A stretch of 64,000 bases of DNA. Source: Chloroflexota bacterium (GTDB lineage Bacteria; Chloroflexota; Anaerolineae; VGOG01). Made by a program: the position numbers and the translations under genes. Every line of letters starts with the position of its first letter. The stretch's first letter is position 1. Below, one piece after another: positions 41,222 to 50,503 of this stretch. Location: assembly GCA_030611885.1 (NCBI GenBank), contig JAUWOY010000002.1, positions 62,001 through 126,000 of the forward strand, in the 5' to 3' direction. Under the pieces are notes generated by a model. The model made no database searches, was not told the DNA's origin, and saw nothing but the letters and a program-made list of their open reading frames with translations.

Positions 41222-42223
41222 ATGCACAAAGAGCTGAAAAGCGCGGCTTTTGCCGTTCTGATCATCGCTGCAAGCTATTTCTTCGGCGATGTTTGTAAGC
41301 GAATCGGTCAAGGATACGAACTGATTCTCTCCCCGTCTGGCGAGACTCTGGACCTCGCTCTACGGCTTCTTCTGGCCCTGGCGGCGGTTGCCATAACAGC
41401 CGGCCTGGTTGCGGCCCTGGTTCGCCCCCGCTGGGCTTGCTTTCTCATCTTCGCTCTCTCGGCCCTGGCGATGCTCCTGGGTTGGGAGCTGAAGGCCAGC
41501 GGCGGCGTGCTGACGGCCGTGTACTTCATCGCCTCGCTCATCTATGTCGAAAGAATCGCCGGGGAGCTCAATGATCGCTTGCACTTCTCCGTGCGACCCA
41601 TCTCCCAGAGCCAGCCCATCTTGCTCACGACGCTCATCATCGTGGCGTGCGGAAGCTTCTATTTTGGCTATGCGGCTGAGATCGAAAGGGAAGGCTTCTC
41701 GATTCCACCTGCCCTCGTCGAGATGGTTGTGGAAAGGATGGAGAAAGAGGCCATTAGACTCCTACCGGCAGACGTGGGGGAAGCTGCCATAGCCGGATTC
41801 AGAGACCAGTTTGAGCGGGTATTGGATGAAATGGAGGAAGAGGTCAGCAAACGCCTGCCAGCAGCCCAGGCGGAAGTAGTTATGGCCGAATTCAGGCACC
41901 AGCTTGAGCGGGTGCTGGATGAAATGGAGAAAGAGGCCGGTGAACACCTGCAGGCGGTCGAGAGGGAAGCTATCATAGCCAGATTCAGAGAGCAGTTCGA
42001 AAGGACGCTGGTGGAGTTTGTGGAAAAAGCGATAAGACCCTACGAGCAGTGGATACCGCTCGTCTTCGCCATCAGCCTGTTCACGCTCTTGGCGACCATC
42101 ACCCGCCTTCTTTCCTGGATACCTGTTCTGGCCTTGATGGTCATCTTTCCCCTCTTGACCGCCCTGGGCGTGACCGAGGTGGTAGCAGAAACAGGCTTGA
42201 TCAGAAGGCTGACCCTTGGCTAG
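41222..42223 (+). CDS. Membrane protein with three helical 31-residue repeats
   Basis: This 333-residue protein has about four N-terminal membrane spans (residues 8-150), an amphipathic charged helical region (about 160-270) and two C-terminal spans. In the helical part, three copies of a ~31-residue unit (F-R-x-Q-x-E-R-V-L-D-E-M-E-x-E) follow each other, also visible as 93-bp DNA repeats at 41770-42005. No family is recognised. The gene begins at the base after the HEPN stop codon, so it may be part of that operon. A terminator follows. Confidence 0.65.
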   Translation: MHKELKSAAFAVLIIAASYFFGDVCKRIGQGYELILSPSGETLDLALRLLLALAAVAITAGLVAALVRPRWACFLIFALSALAMLLGWELKASGGVLTAVYFIASLIYVERIAGELNDRLHFSVRPISQSQPILLTTLIIVACGSFYFGYAAEIEREGFSIPPALVEMVVERMEKEAIRLLPADVGEAAIAGFRDQFERVLDEMEEEVSKRLPAAQAEVVMAEFRHQLERVLDEMEKEAGEHLQAVEREAIIARFREQFERTLVEFVEKAIRPYEQWIPLVFAISLFTLLATITRLLSWIPVLALMVIFPLLTALGVTEVVAETGLIRRLTLG

Positions 42224-42241
42224 GGCGTTGACCGCGTTGAA

Positions 42242-42274
42242 GAGGGCTCAGGGATTACCTGAGCCCTCTTTTTT
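42242..42274 (+). terminator. Intrinsic terminator
   Basis: Perfect 11-bp arms GAGGGCTCAGG (42242-42252) and CCTGAGCCCTC (42258-42268) with a 5-base loop are followed by TTTTTT. It ends the trpB2/MNT/HEPN/membrane protein transcript. Confidence 0.92.
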
Positions 42275-42288
42275 GTTCCAAAATTAAA

Positions 42289-42358
42289 GGACTAGGGTTG
42301 ACCAGACCCTAGTCCCACTTTGGAGGTTAGCAAAATCTTCTTTTTTGTTTTGCTAACC
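42289..42358. terminator. Two further hairpins between converging genes
   Basis: GGACTAGGGT/ACCCTAGTCC (42289-42315) and GGTTAGCAAAA/TTTTGCTAACC (42325-42358) follow the terminator at 42242. Both are T-rich on the flanks and lie between convergent genes, so they may stop readthrough from the ChlI/D gene as well. Confidence 0.6.
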
Positions 42359-42431
42359 CTATTATAGCATACGGGCGTCAAGGCATCGTCAGTCGGGCGT
42401 CAGAGAACAGCGGATTCGCAGAATTCACGGA

Positions 42432-44462
42432 TTATTGAGTGTGGCCTTTCAGTTCTCCCCGAACGGTCTGATAGAGTTCCTCGGCCTTGAGGGCCTGCAA
42501 GGTGTAGCAGGGAGCGCCCAGGGCATCGGCCAGGTGCTGGGCCAGACCACGATCAAACGAAGCGTGCTCCATGTTGATGACCACCGAGCGAATGTGGCTG
42601 CGCTGGATGCGGTCGGCCATTTTGAGTGCCTCATCTTGGGCCGGGAGGTCGGTCATGGAGACGTTGCCCGCTCCGTCGGTCAGGAGGATCATCAAGGGCA
42701 TCACTTCGGGGTTGCGGCGAAGCTCCCTCTGGCACACGCGGTAAGCCAGGAGCAGCCCACTGGAGAGCGGGGTCTTGCCGCCGACGGGGATGTCCTGGAG
42801 GGCTTTCTGGGCTAGCTTCATGCTGGAGGTAGGGGGCAGGACTAATCTGGCCTCATCTTTTTGGAAGACGACGAGGCCCACCTGGTCCCGGCGTTGATAG
42901 GCGTCGTCGAGGAGGGACATGATGGCCCCCTTGGTGGCTACCATGCGCTCCGCGGCGGCCATGGACCAACTGGCGTCCACCACGAAGAGGATGAGGTTGG
43001 CTGCCCGCCGCACTCGCACCTTGCGCTGCAAATCCTCATCGGTGATGGCCAGGGCCAGATTGCCGCTCTGGCGATGGATTTGGTGGGGAGCGGCATAGCG
43101 GAAGGTAGCGTCGAAGGCGATGTCGTCGCTCTGCCCGTTGGCTGGCCGGCTCTGGACGTAGCGTCCCCGCTTGCGCTCGGTCTTGGTGAAACTGCGCTTG
43201 CCCGCGCTGTGCCTGGTCAGCCGGTCCAGCGGAGTCTCCACACGCCTGGGCTTGAAGGCTGGGCCTATGGACACCGGCGTGTCTGCCTGCCGGATGTAGG
43301 AGAGAGGCACGGGATCCGCCTGGTGGCCCTTGAGCGGAGTCGTCATATTAGCCTCGCCGCCTGGGGTAGTTGAGGTTTCGGGTTTCGAGTTTCGGGTTTC
43401 GAGTGGTGAGGCCGCGTTCTGGTGACCCAGCTCCGTGCTTACCTGGGTCAACTTCTCCTTCAAGTCCTGGAGCCCCAGCTCTGCCTCTTCCTGGAAAGGC
43501 TGCCTCTTCAGGCGGTGGGGCAGGGCCAGCTCGGCCGCCGCCAGGATGTCGGTTTCGTTGATCCGACGTCGCCCGGCGAAGGCGGCGTGAGCCAGGGCCG
43601 TCTTGAGGATGACGATGTCCGGCCGGTGTCCGTCCACCGGCAGGTTCGCCATTAGCTCGGCGATGACCAGTAGATCCCTCGGGTCATACCTGACCTCAGG
43701 CAGAAGTTCCCTGGCGCGGGCGATCTCGCGCGAGAGTTGCTCCTCGTGAGGCTCCCATTCCTCCCGAAAGCCCTCCGGGTCTTGTTCGAACTGGACACAG
43801 CGCTCCAGAATCTCCACCCGGGCCCTGGGATCGGCGATGCCTTTGATCTCCACGCAGAGGGAGAAGCGGTCCAGCAGTTGTGGGCGCAGCTCCCCTTCCT
43901 CAGGGTTCATGGTGCCCACCAGGATGAAGCGGGCGGGATGGGAGAAGGAGATGCCTTCTCGCTCCACCACGTTCACGCCCATCGCCGCCGAGTCCAGCAG
44001 CAGGTCAACCACGTGATCATCTAGCAGATTGACCTCGTCTACGTAAAGCAGACCGCGGTTGGCGGCGGCCAGCACCCCCGGCTCGAAGTGGCGCTCGCCG
44101 CGCTTGATGGCCAATTCGATGTCCAGCGTACCCACCACCCGGTCCTCGGTGGCGCTGACCGGCAGGTCCACGAAGCGAGTTCGGCGACAAGCTACGGGTA
44201 GCTCTTCACCGCGCTCGACTCGCTCGCGGCAGTTATCGCAAAGGATTTGAAGTTGCCCAGGATCGCAGTTGAAGGGACAATCGGCCACCACCTCGATCTC
44301 TGGCAGCAGGGCGGCCAGGGCCCGGGCTGCGGTGGACTTGGCCGTGCCCCGCTCGCCGCGTATCAACACTCCGCCGATTTGGGGGCTGATGGCGTTCAGA
44401 ATGAGAGCCATCTTCATTTTCTCTTGGCCGACGATGGCCGTGAAGGGGAAAACGGGTGGCAT
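42432..44462 (-). CDS. ChlI/ChlD fusion, magnesium/cobalt chelatase AAA+ subunit
   Basis: This 676-residue protein has an N-terminal AAA+ ChlI/BchI-type domain (about 1-340; Walker [39 protein letters not shown]), a disordered middle with Thr/Pro and an in-frame repeat (about 353-368), and a C-terminal VWA integrin-like domain (about 480-676) with the MIDAS motif DASWSMA. Such fusions insert Mg or Co into tetrapyrroles with a large CobN/ChlH subunit, not seen here. It could also serve other metal-insertion or MoxR-like tasks. The start at 44462 has GGAG five to six bases upstream. Confidence 0.9.
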   Translation of the reverse strand: MPPVFPFTAIVGQEKMKMALILNAISPQIGGVLIRGERGTAKSTAARALAALLPEIEVVADCPFNCDPGQLQILCDNCRERVERGEELPVACRRTRFVDLPVSATEDRVVGTLDIELAIKRGERHFEPGVLAAANRGLLYVDEVNLLDDHVVDLLLDSAAMGVNVVEREGISFSHPARFILVGTMNPEEGELRPQLLDRFSLCVEIKGIADPRARVEILERCVQFEQDPEGFREEWEPHEEQLSREIARARELLPEVRYDPRDLLVIAELMANLPVDGHRPDIVILKTALAHAAFAGRRRINETDILAAAELALPHRLKRQPFQEEAELGLQDLKEKLTQVSTELGHQNAASPLETRNSKPETSTTPGGEANMTTPLKGHQADPVPLSYIRQADTPVSIGPAFKPRRVETPLDRLTRHSAGKRSFTKTERKRGRYVQSRPANGQSDDIAFDATFRYAAPHQIHRQSGNLALAITDEDLQRKVRVRRAANLILFVVDASWSMAAAERMVATKGAIMSLLDDAYQRRDQVGLVVFQKDEARLVLPPTSSMKLAQKALQDIPVGGKTPLSSGLLLAYRVCQRELRRNPEVMPLMILLTDGAGNVSMTDLPAQDEALKMADRIQRSHIRSVVINMEHASFDRGLAQHLADALGAPCYTLQALKAEELYQTVRGELKGHTQ
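43372..43404 (-). repeat. GAAACTCGAAACTCGAAAC repeat inside ChlI/D gene
   Basis: On the minus strand CTCGAAAC units lie in frame and encode [11 protein letters not shown] in the linker between the AAA+ and VWA domains. The same unit is intergenic at 45940-45965. Confidence 0.75.
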
Positions 44463-44507
44463 ATCAACTCCGGTTGACTTTGCTACGCTTTAGGCACTGC
44501 GTGGTAG

Positions 44508-44513
44508 ATTATA
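44508..44513 (-). promoter_or_regulatory. -10 box of the ChlI/D gene
   Basis: A perfect TATAAT on the minus strand lies 46 bases upstream of the ATG at 44462. No good -35 is present, so only the -10 is claimed. Confidence 0.4.
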
Positions 44514-44590
44514 CCTTATCCTGGCAAAAAAGAAAAGCCTCGGCGTCGTTCAAAACTGCTTGCTGAAGCTGCTTCTCGCCTGTGCCGAAA

Positions 44591-44660
44591 CACTACAACG
44601 GATTTGGAAAAAAGCGGATTGGGAGCAAAGAATCCGTTCCTTTCTAAATCCGTTGTTGTG
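44591..44660. repeat. CACTACAACG-bounded palindromic repeat, copy 2
   Basis: This 70-bp relative of 16768-16841 begins CACTACAACGGATTTGG and ends AAATCCGTTGTTGTG. Its right end supplies the last codons and the TAG stop of the Nudix gene. Confidence 0.75.
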
Positions 44661-45264
44661 TTGTGTGATCGTCATCGTCATCTCGGATACCTCCCATCGT
44701 CTCGACCACGAAATCGTGGGCGATGGCCCGAAACTCTCCCCAGTCCCGCCAATCTTCCCCCAGAACTCGCAAGCTATCGGCCACCGCCGCCAGCTCTGCC
44801 ACCGACACCTGGCGGAATGATAGGATGTGCTCTTCCTCATCCTGAGGTATTAGCTCTCCCTCTCCTCCCCTTACCAGGAAGACGTAAGAAACAAAGGGCA
44901 TTGTCTCCTCCTGGCAGCGAATCTCGTATTCGAGGAGGCCCAGAAAGTGCTCCACCTCTACCTCCAACCCCATCTCCTCTCGAACTTCTCGATGCAGCGC
45001 GCTCAAGACGCTCTCTCCCCAGCTCACCCCGCCGCTGGGCAGGCGATAGGTGTCTGGGGGATAGATGTCCTTGGTGTGCAGGATTAGCCCGGCGGACCGC
45101 CTGACGACGAATATTACCTCGCCGCGTCTTTCGGCCAACACCCCTCGCCAAAACTCAAAACGCTCCCTACCCCGTTCCAGGGAATAGCCACGTCGCTCGA
45201 TGGGGCCGTATTGCCTGGCTAACTCTTCGATTTCTGCTGGATTGATCAGGCTTTCGATGTCCAA
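44644..45264 (-). CDS. Nudix hydrolase
   Basis: This 206-residue enzyme has a complete Nudix box, GGVSWGESVLSALHREVREE followed by MGLEVE (about residues 77-102), for hydrolysis of nucleoside diphosphate derivatives with Mg2+. Its N-terminal ~45 residues are not conserved. The C-terminal tail (DDDDDHTTQQRI) is low complexity, and its last codons and stop lie inside a dispersed palindromic repeat, so the ancestral C-terminus was probably different. The substrate cannot be deduced. Confidence 0.9.
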   Translation of the reverse strand: MDIESLINPAEIEELARQYGPIERRGYSLERGRERFEFWRGVLAERRGEVIFVVRRSAGLILHTKDIYPPDTYRLPSGGVSWGESVLSALHREVREEMGLEVEVEHFLGLLEYEIRCQEETMPFVSYVFLVRGGEGELIPQDEEEHILSFRQVSVAELAAVADSLRVLGEDWRDWGEFRAIAHDFVVETMGGIRDDDDDHTTQQRI

Positions 45265-45371
45265 TTTACACTCCCACCTGTCATCAACGGCCTCACTTTT
45301 CCCCCCTTTTTTAGCGTTGACTGAGCACCATCACGAAGTGGGCCACTGTCTGACCGGCCTCACCGGTATAC

Positions 45372-45905
45372 TCATTCCCTGGTTACAGTACCCACACTCC
45401 ATTGGCTGACGAATTCCTGATCGGAGATGGAGCCACTGGCCCACGCCTCCAGGCTGGTCCAGTCAATGATGATCACTCTGAGCCCCACCTCGCTCTCTCC
45501 AGCAGGCATAACAGCCAGGCGCATTCCGCCGTTGATGGGAGGCTGCACCCTGGCCATAGCTCGGGCCGCAGCCAGGGCGATAAGTGTCGTCTGAGCCTGA
45601 AATACGCTGCTGTCAACGTCGTAGGAGCTTGAGTAGCGAATGGACGCCGACCGTGGCTCCCCCCTTATTGTGATCCTCAACGTATCGGGGGCTACTCCGC
45701 GAGCAGTTGCCTCCTCTTTGATCAGCGCTATGGCCTCGGCATCCGTCAGAGGGCCGGGGCCAGGAGTGGGCGTCCGGGTGGGAGCAGACGTTGGAGTGAT
45801 GGTCGGAGGCGGGACGCTCGTGGGGGGCGGCGAGGGGGCCTGGCAGGCCATGCCCAGCCAGCCAAGGAGGCAGAAAACGACGCCGACGGCAGCAATGTGC
45901 CTCAT
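45372..45905 (-). CDS. Lipoprotein with Thr-Pro linker
   Basis: This 177-residue protein has a lipobox (LGWLGMAC, Cys at about 21), a Pro/Thr-rich spacer (24-52) and a C-terminal domain of about 120 residues with IRYSSSYDVDSSVFQAQTTLIALAAARAMARVQP. No family is recognised. The domain is probably outside the membrane. It lies just downstream of the next lipoprotein gene on the same strand, separated by a CTCGAAAC tandem repeat. Confidence 0.65.
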   Translation of the reverse strand: MRHIAAVGVVFCLLGWLGMACQAPSPPPTSVPPPTITPTSAPTRTPTPGPGPLTDAEAIALIKEEATARGVAPDTLRITIRGEPRSASIRYSSSYDVDSSVFQAQTTLIALAAARAMARVQPPINGGMRLAVMPAGESEVGLRVIIIDWTSLEAWASGSISDQEFVSQWSVGTVTRE

Positions 45906-45939
45906 TTATACATCGGTTCCTGTTTTGCGTTGCGATTTG

Positions 45940-45965
45940 ACTCGAAACTCGAAACTCGAAACGCG
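45940..45965. repeat. ACTCGAAACTCGAAAC tandem repeat
   Basis: Three copies of ACTCGAA lie between the two lipoprotein genes; the same unit is found inside the ChlI/D coding sequence. Confidence 0.7.
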
Positions 45966-45967
45966 AC

Positions 45968-47752
45968 TTACCCCGTGAGAGGAGCCACGTAGATGATCAG
46001 AGTTAGGAGCGAGTCAACAGCCGCGTAGATGAAGTAGGCGACAAAGATAGATTGGCTGCGCGTGCGCTTCAGGTAGGCCCACACTACCCCTACAGATATG
46101 GCAGCCAGAAGCACTGGAACGATCCACTGCCCCAGGATAAGGCCCAGCAAAGGGGATAGTATGGAAACTAATGGAGACCGGCTCAGCAAATCGGGGAGGA
46201 GGAAGACCTTGGTCCCCAGTTGCAGGAGCATGGCCACACCGAGGGCCCTGAGGCCGTGGGGGTCCGAGACCTCGGATTCCCTGGTGGTCAAAGCGAAAAG
46301 GATAAGCCATCCGAGGGGAATGAGTACCCAATTCAAAGCGACGGGTATAAAGAAGATAGCGGTGAAAAAGCTCATGACCGCACCGAGGACTCTGTCCACG
46401 ACCTCATAGACGGTGATACGATTGAGCGTCTCTTTGGCCTGGGGTGAGGTGCTGGCATAGACAACGTGGTAGCGCTGGAAACCGGCGGTGTCAATCCACA
46501 CCAGGTGAAGATACCCTTGATCGTCAACAGCCACGCTGGGCCGCACCGAAGCGCCAGCGCTCGCATTGACGATCTCTTGCCCTTCGATCTGCCTTGTCCC
46601 CACGTCAATGGCCGCGATTTGGAGCGTCTCCAGGTTGCCTGGGCCGCGAACCTGGGTGAAGCAGGCTAATACCTGGTGTGCTGGCTGACCCTCCAGGAAT
46701 TGTGGCTGGCCTGTCAGGCTCGGGTCAACGCCCCGAACGTGGACTGGCTCGCCCGTCATCTCCAGTGGCGGATAGTCGAACGTCTCTGTGGCGTCACGCT
46801 GACTCAGGGCAGGCTGGGGGAAAGCCTGGTAGAAGGTGAAATCTATGACCTCTCCCCGTTCGCGCACCTCCAGTACCCAGGCCAGGTAGACCGAGCTCTC
46901 GTCCAGTCCCAGCCACGGCCCGTCGAACGCGGCGCCGGCCGTCGGCCCGCCGAGTAGGCTCATCTGGATCAGGGGTTCGGTCGCTAAGATGTCTGGGCCC
47001 AGCGTCCGGCGTTGGGGATCGTAGACAGCGTAGTGGAATTTGGGCTTCTCTGCCTCTACCTCCACTCTCCAGGCCAGGTGCACGAAGCCCTGGCGGTCTA
47101 TCTGGGCCGCCGGCAGTAGCCCACCCGGGATCAGCATTTCTGCCGGGACGACGATCGTTCCCGACCAGGCCAGCGCGGCGTGGTAGCAGCCAGGACGGAT
47201 GTACACGTTATCAGACCAAAAGAGCTCTACGGTCTGGCCTGCAGGATCAAGCACCATCGAGCTGTGGGTCACCCGCCGTTCGGGCGGCGAGAGGGCGGTA
47301 GCTTCCTGGATCACCTCACCATTGGCCGACAGGCGGGCGTAGAAGAGTTGCGTATTCCGCTCCTTCTTGTCCAGCCAGGCAAGGTGCAGTTGGCTTGTGG
47401 TGTCCATTAGAAGTTGAGGCTTCATGGGGGAGTTGCTGCGCAGGTCAAGGGGGGCCTGGACGACCACCTCAGCGCGCTCATTCAAGCGGGCAAAGTTCAG
47501 CTCGTGCTCAGGCCCGACCCACACCATGAAGCTATTCCCTGCCTCGTCCACCTGCAAGGCCACCTGGTTGTTCAGGATGGCTGTGCCCAGCAGCTTTCCG
47601 TTGCTCCACTGGTCCGAAGCGCGGGGCGTAGTAGTAGGGGTCAGCCCGCAGCCCGTGGCCACCAGAGCCAGCAGGATCAACGCTACCGCCGAGGCCAGGG
47701 GTAGTCGAAACCAGGTATTTCTGCCTTGCGCTATCTGCCTCACCGTCGCCAT
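45968..47752 (-). CDS. Membrane-anchored protein with beta-repeat exterior and C-terminal spans
   Basis: This 594-residue protein has an N-terminal signal/lipobox (LVATGC, about residue 35) and an extracytoplasmic region of about 400 residues with repeated W/F-rich strands and phrases such as GNSFMVWVG, QLHLAWLDKKE, GFVHLAWRV and GYLHLVWID spaced about 60-80 residues apart, suggesting a beta propeller. Three or four membrane spans follow (about 450-594). No family name is assigned. It may sense or bind extracellular ligands. Confidence 0.7.
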   Translation of the reverse strand: MATVRQIAQGRNTWFRLPLASAVALILLALVATGCGLTPTTTPRASDQWSNGKLLGTAILNNQVALQVDEAGNSFMVWVGPEHELNFARLNERAEVVVQAPLDLRSNSPMKPQLLMDTTSQLHLAWLDKKERNTQLFYARLSANGEVIQEATALSPPERRVTHSSMVLDPAGQTVELFWSDNVYIRPGCYHAALAWSGTIVVPAEMLIPGGLLPAAQIDRQGFVHLAWRVEVEAEKPKFHYAVYDPQRRTLGPDILATEPLIQMSLLGGPTAGAAFDGPWLGLDESSVYLAWVLEVRERGEVIDFTFYQAFPQPALSQRDATETFDYPPLEMTGEPVHVRGVDPSLTGQPQFLEGQPAHQVLACFTQVRGPGNLETLQIAAIDVGTRQIEGQEIVNASAGASVRPSVAVDDQGYLHLVWIDTAGFQRYHVVYASTSPQAKETLNRITVYEVVDRVLGAVMSFFTAIFFIPVALNWVLIPLGWLILFALTTRESEVSDPHGLRALGVAMLLQLGTKVFLLPDLLSRSPLVSILSPLLGLILGQWIVPVLLAAISVGVVWAYLKRTRSQSIFVAYFIYAAVDSLLTLIIYVAPLTG

Positions 47753-47769
47753 AATTCTACTCCCATATC

Positions 47770-47904
47770 AGACCTGACAGGTTTCACACGAAAACCTGTC
47801 AGGTCTTAACTTATTGGGTCTTTGGGAATTGGCATGAGTAGCGGGCTGGAGTCCCCAACTCGTTGGGGTTTGCCGCGCCGCACCCCCAACGAGTTGGGGA
47901 CTCC
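47770..47904. repeat. Two nested inverted repeats upstream of lipoprotein gene
   Basis: AGACCTGACAGGTTT and AAACCTGTCAGGTCT (47770-47806) are followed by perfect 21-bp arms starting GGAGTCCCCAACTCG (47848-47868 and 47884-47904). These lie inside outer arms with TCTTTGGGAATT/AAATCCCAAAGA around 47818-47936. The 263-base gap contains no gene. Confidence 0.75.
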
Positions 47905-48015
47905 GATACTGTGACCCTGCGAAATCCCAAAGAGCCAACTTATTATGCACAGGCGGAGAACATAGTTCCCCGCCTGAGAGACAGTGTTATTGAGATTTGG
48001 AGCCCTGCACGTTGC

Positions 48016-49011
48016 CTACGTGGTGCCCCGCATTTGCGGATCCAGGGCGTCGCGCAGGCCATCGCCCACGAAGTTAAAGGCCATCATTACCAGGGAGAGA
48101 AGCACCGCCGGGAAGACGAGCAGATGTGGGTTGGACCTCATGGCTTGCCAGCCGTCGTTGATCATCTGGCCCCAACTGGGGAAGGGAGGTGGCACACCCA
48201 GGCCGATGAAGCTCAGGATGGCCTCGTACATGATCAGTCCTGGCATGTTCAAAGTAAGGGTCACAATGATGGGCCCCAAACTATTGGGTATCATATGGCG
48301 GGCGATAATGGACACGTCCCTGGCCCCGATCATGCGTGCTGCCTCTATGAATTCCTTCTCCCGGAGGGAGAGGAACTGTCCGCGCACCAGGCGCGACATG
48401 CCCATCCAGCTTACCAGCCCAATGCCCAGTACCAGGTTACGTATGGCCGCGAAGCCGGCCGTGGAACCGAGGATGACCATGATCAGGATGATGAAAAGCA
48501 GGGTGGGGAGGCCGTACAAAATGTCCACGAAGCGCATCATCAGCGTGTCCACGCTGCCGCCCAGATAGCCCGATATGGATCCATAGATCATGCCGAAGGT
48601 CATGATTGCCAGAGAGCATAAGACGCCCACGGCAAGGGATACCCGGCCGCCGTATACGATCCGGCTGAACACATCGCGCCCGTATTTGTCGGTGCCCATG
48701 ATGTGCGGAAACCCGCCCTCTTCTGTACGCTGCAGGCTGGGGGCGGCTCTGGTGTTGTAGAAATCGGCTTCCTGGTAGTCGTAAGGGGCCAACAGAGGTT
48801 GGCTCTCACGGCCCAGGGCCCAGGATATAATGCCATCGTCGGCGAAGATGGCAAATACGATAACGATGGTGAGGAAGATGCCACTTACGACGGCCGCTCT
48901 GTTGCGCAGCAGCCGCCGCCACGCATCTCGCCACAGGCTCTCTGGCGGGCGTGTGAACTCCCATTCCGAAGCCCTTTTTTGACGCTCAGTTATCGCAACT
49001 GCTTCACTCAT
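48016..49011 (-). CDS. Oligopeptide ABC permease, OppC/DppC type, set 1
   Basis: This 331-residue permease has a cytosolic N-terminus, about six membrane spans and the EAA loop EAARMIGARDVSIIARHMIPNSLGPIIV. The start at 49011 (MSEAVAITERQ) has GGAG just upstream. It forms the membrane channel with the OppB-type partner encoded upstream and receives peptides or nickel-like solutes from the family-5 binding protein. Confidence 0.93.
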   Translation of the reverse strand: MSEAVAITERQKRASEWEFTRPPESLWRDAWRRLLRNRAAVVSGIFLTIVIVFAIFADDGIISWALGRESQPLLAPYDYQEADFYNTRAAPSLQRTEEGGFPHIMGTDKYGRDVFSRIVYGGRVSLAVGVLCSLAIMTFGMIYGSISGYLGGSVDTLMMRFVDILYGLPTLLFIILIMVILGSTAGFAAIRNLVLGIGLVSWMGMSRLVRGQFLSLREKEFIEAARMIGARDVSIIARHMIPNSLGPIIVTLTLNMPGLIMYEAILSFIGLGVPPPFPSWGQMINDGWQAMRSNPHLLVFPAVLLSLVMMAFNFVGDGLRDALDPQMRGTT

Positions 49012-49024
49012 AGTGTCTCCTTGA

Positions 49025-50038
49025 TTACTCAAAACGTATGCGCGGATCCAGGAAGGCATAGGAGATGTCCACCAGGATATTCATGAACACCAGCAGCACG
49101 GCATAGACCAACATGGTGCCCATGATCAGCGTGTAATCACGGTCGGATATGCTGGTGACGAAGAATCGCCCGATGCCGGGTATCGAAAAGACGTGCTCGA
49201 TGATGAAAGAGCCCGTCAACCAGGCAGCCATGAGGGGGCCCAGGACTGTGGTCACAGGGATCAGCGAGTTCTTGAGGGTATGGCCAACGATCACCGCTCG
49301 CTCCCGCAGGCCCTTGGCTCGGGCGGTGCGGACGTAGTCCTGACGGATTACCTCCAACATGCTGGCTCGGGTCAGGCGGGCGATGAGGGCCGACCCTCCT
49401 GAACCCAGGGTGATAGCCGGCAGGATCATGTGGCTCAGCCAGTCACTGAAGCTTTTGGTACCCCAACGGGCCAGGGGGAGGGCTGGCAGATCATGCTGGT
49501 TCAGCCAGAGCATGGACAGCATGAAAATCAGCCCCAGCACGAAGTTGGGGATGGATACACCCAGCATGGCAAAGAACATGCCAACGTAGTCAACGATGGT
49601 GTTCTGTTTGAGAGCCGAGATGATGCCCAGGGGAATGCCTATGCCCACCGCTATGAGGGTGGCGAAGATGCCTAACTGGGCCGAGACCGAGACGGCCGAT
49701 TTCACTATCCCGCCATCGAACAGCACGTTGTTGATGGTGCGTCCCCGATATTTGTAGGAGGGACCCAGGTCACCTCCCAGCAGCCCGTGCTGCCCGAAGT
49801 CTCGTATGTTACCGGTGTCAACGATGTCGCCTACCATGTAGCGGATGTACTGCTTCCAATCTGGCTCGTCGAGGTGATAGCGGGCTTCGAAGTTGGCCCG
49901 GATCTCCGGAGACATCGGCCGGCCCTCGGAGCTAAAAGGCCCCCCCGGCACCAGCTTCATGGCGCTAAAGACGACCACGGTAACCATCAATAAAACGGGC
50001 ACCATCCACATAAACCTTCTGATGATATAGGTAGTCAT
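49025..50038 (-). CDS. Oligopeptide ABC permease, OppB/DppB type, set 1
   Basis: This 337-residue permease starts MTTYIIRRFMWMVPVLLMV, the usual OppB beginning, with ATAGGAGG upstream. The EAA loop reads RTARAKGLRERAVIVGHTLKNSLIPV. A longer frame to 50197 only runs into a mobile element. It is paired with the OppC gene 13 bases downstream. No ATPase gene belongs to this set; those of set 2 are probably shared. Confidence 0.93.
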   Translation of the reverse strand: MTTYIIRRFMWMVPVLLMVTVVVFSAMKLVPGGPFSSEGRPMSPEIRANFEARYHLDEPDWKQYIRYMVGDIVDTGNIRDFGQHGLLGGDLGPSYKYRGRTINNVLFDGGIVKSAVSVSAQLGIFATLIAVGIGIPLGIISALKQNTIVDYVGMFFAMLGVSIPNFVLGLIFMLSMLWLNQHDLPALPLARWGTKSFSDWLSHMILPAITLGSGGSALIARLTRASMLEVIRQDYVRTARAKGLRERAVIVGHTLKNSLIPVTTVLGPLMAAWLTGSFIIEHVFSIPGIGRFFVTSISDRDYTLIMGTMLVYAVLLVFMNILVDISYAFLDPRIRFE

Positions 50039-50061
50039 GTTTCCTCCTATGCTGTGGGCTG

Positions 50062-50383
50062 TGTCATTGCGAGTCCCTCGATACCTCAGGATAAACTCCG
50101 CGAAGCAATCTCCTGCCTTCAAATGCAAGCAACGGTGGGGATTGCTTCCCTTCGACAAGCTCAGGACAGGCGTCGCTACGCTCCTACTAAGAAACAAACC
50201 GTTGTGTGCAAAACCCGGTGAGCGAACGCCGGTTGAGTAGCGTAGCGTGTCGAAACCAAGTGAGCGACTCTACCGGCGACCCGCTTGGCCTCGATACGTC
50301 GCTTCGCTCCTACTCGGCCGGCGCTGACGGGTTTCTTTCCCAATGAGTAGCGCGACCGCGCTATGGAGCAGCTCGCAATGACA
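50062..50383. mobile_element. TGTCATTGCGAG composite element, copy B
   Basis: The 322-bp element has ends TGTCATTGCGAG and CTCGCAATGACA and contains a nested CGCCGGTTGAGTAG palindrome (50229-50327) and a CTTCGACAAGCTCAGGAC motif. It is arranged in the opposite direction to copy C at 58691-58987. It fills the 465-base gap between the binding-protein and OppB genes together with the terminator at 50456. Confidence 0.78.
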
Positions 50384-50455
50384 TCCATGGAAGTTTGGTT
50401 GCGGCTAGAGGCTGCGCTATGATGATCTGATAATGTCCAGGAATAATAGCAAAAG

Positions 50456-50492
50456 AGCTATGTAGCTCTCGGAGTGAGAGCTACATAGCTCA
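50456..50492 (-). terminator. Intrinsic terminator after the solute-binding protein gene
   Basis: Perfect 16-bp arms GAGCTATGTAGCTCTC and GAGAGCTACATAGCTC are followed on the minus strand by TTTTGCTATT. It probably limits readthrough into the permease genes, allowing more binding protein than permease. Confidence 0.85.
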
Positions 50493-50503
50493 GAGAGTCT
50501 AGC

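Noticed and set aside
47704-47724. GAAACCAGGTATTTC as a further REP copy
   Set aside because: It matches only one arm of the GAAACCAGGTTTTT palindrome and lies in the signal region of a coding gene, so chance is likely.
50039-50197. N-terminal extension of the OppB-type permease
   Set aside because: The extra residues come from the mobile element; the family start MTTYIIRRF with a strong ribosome site is at 50038.
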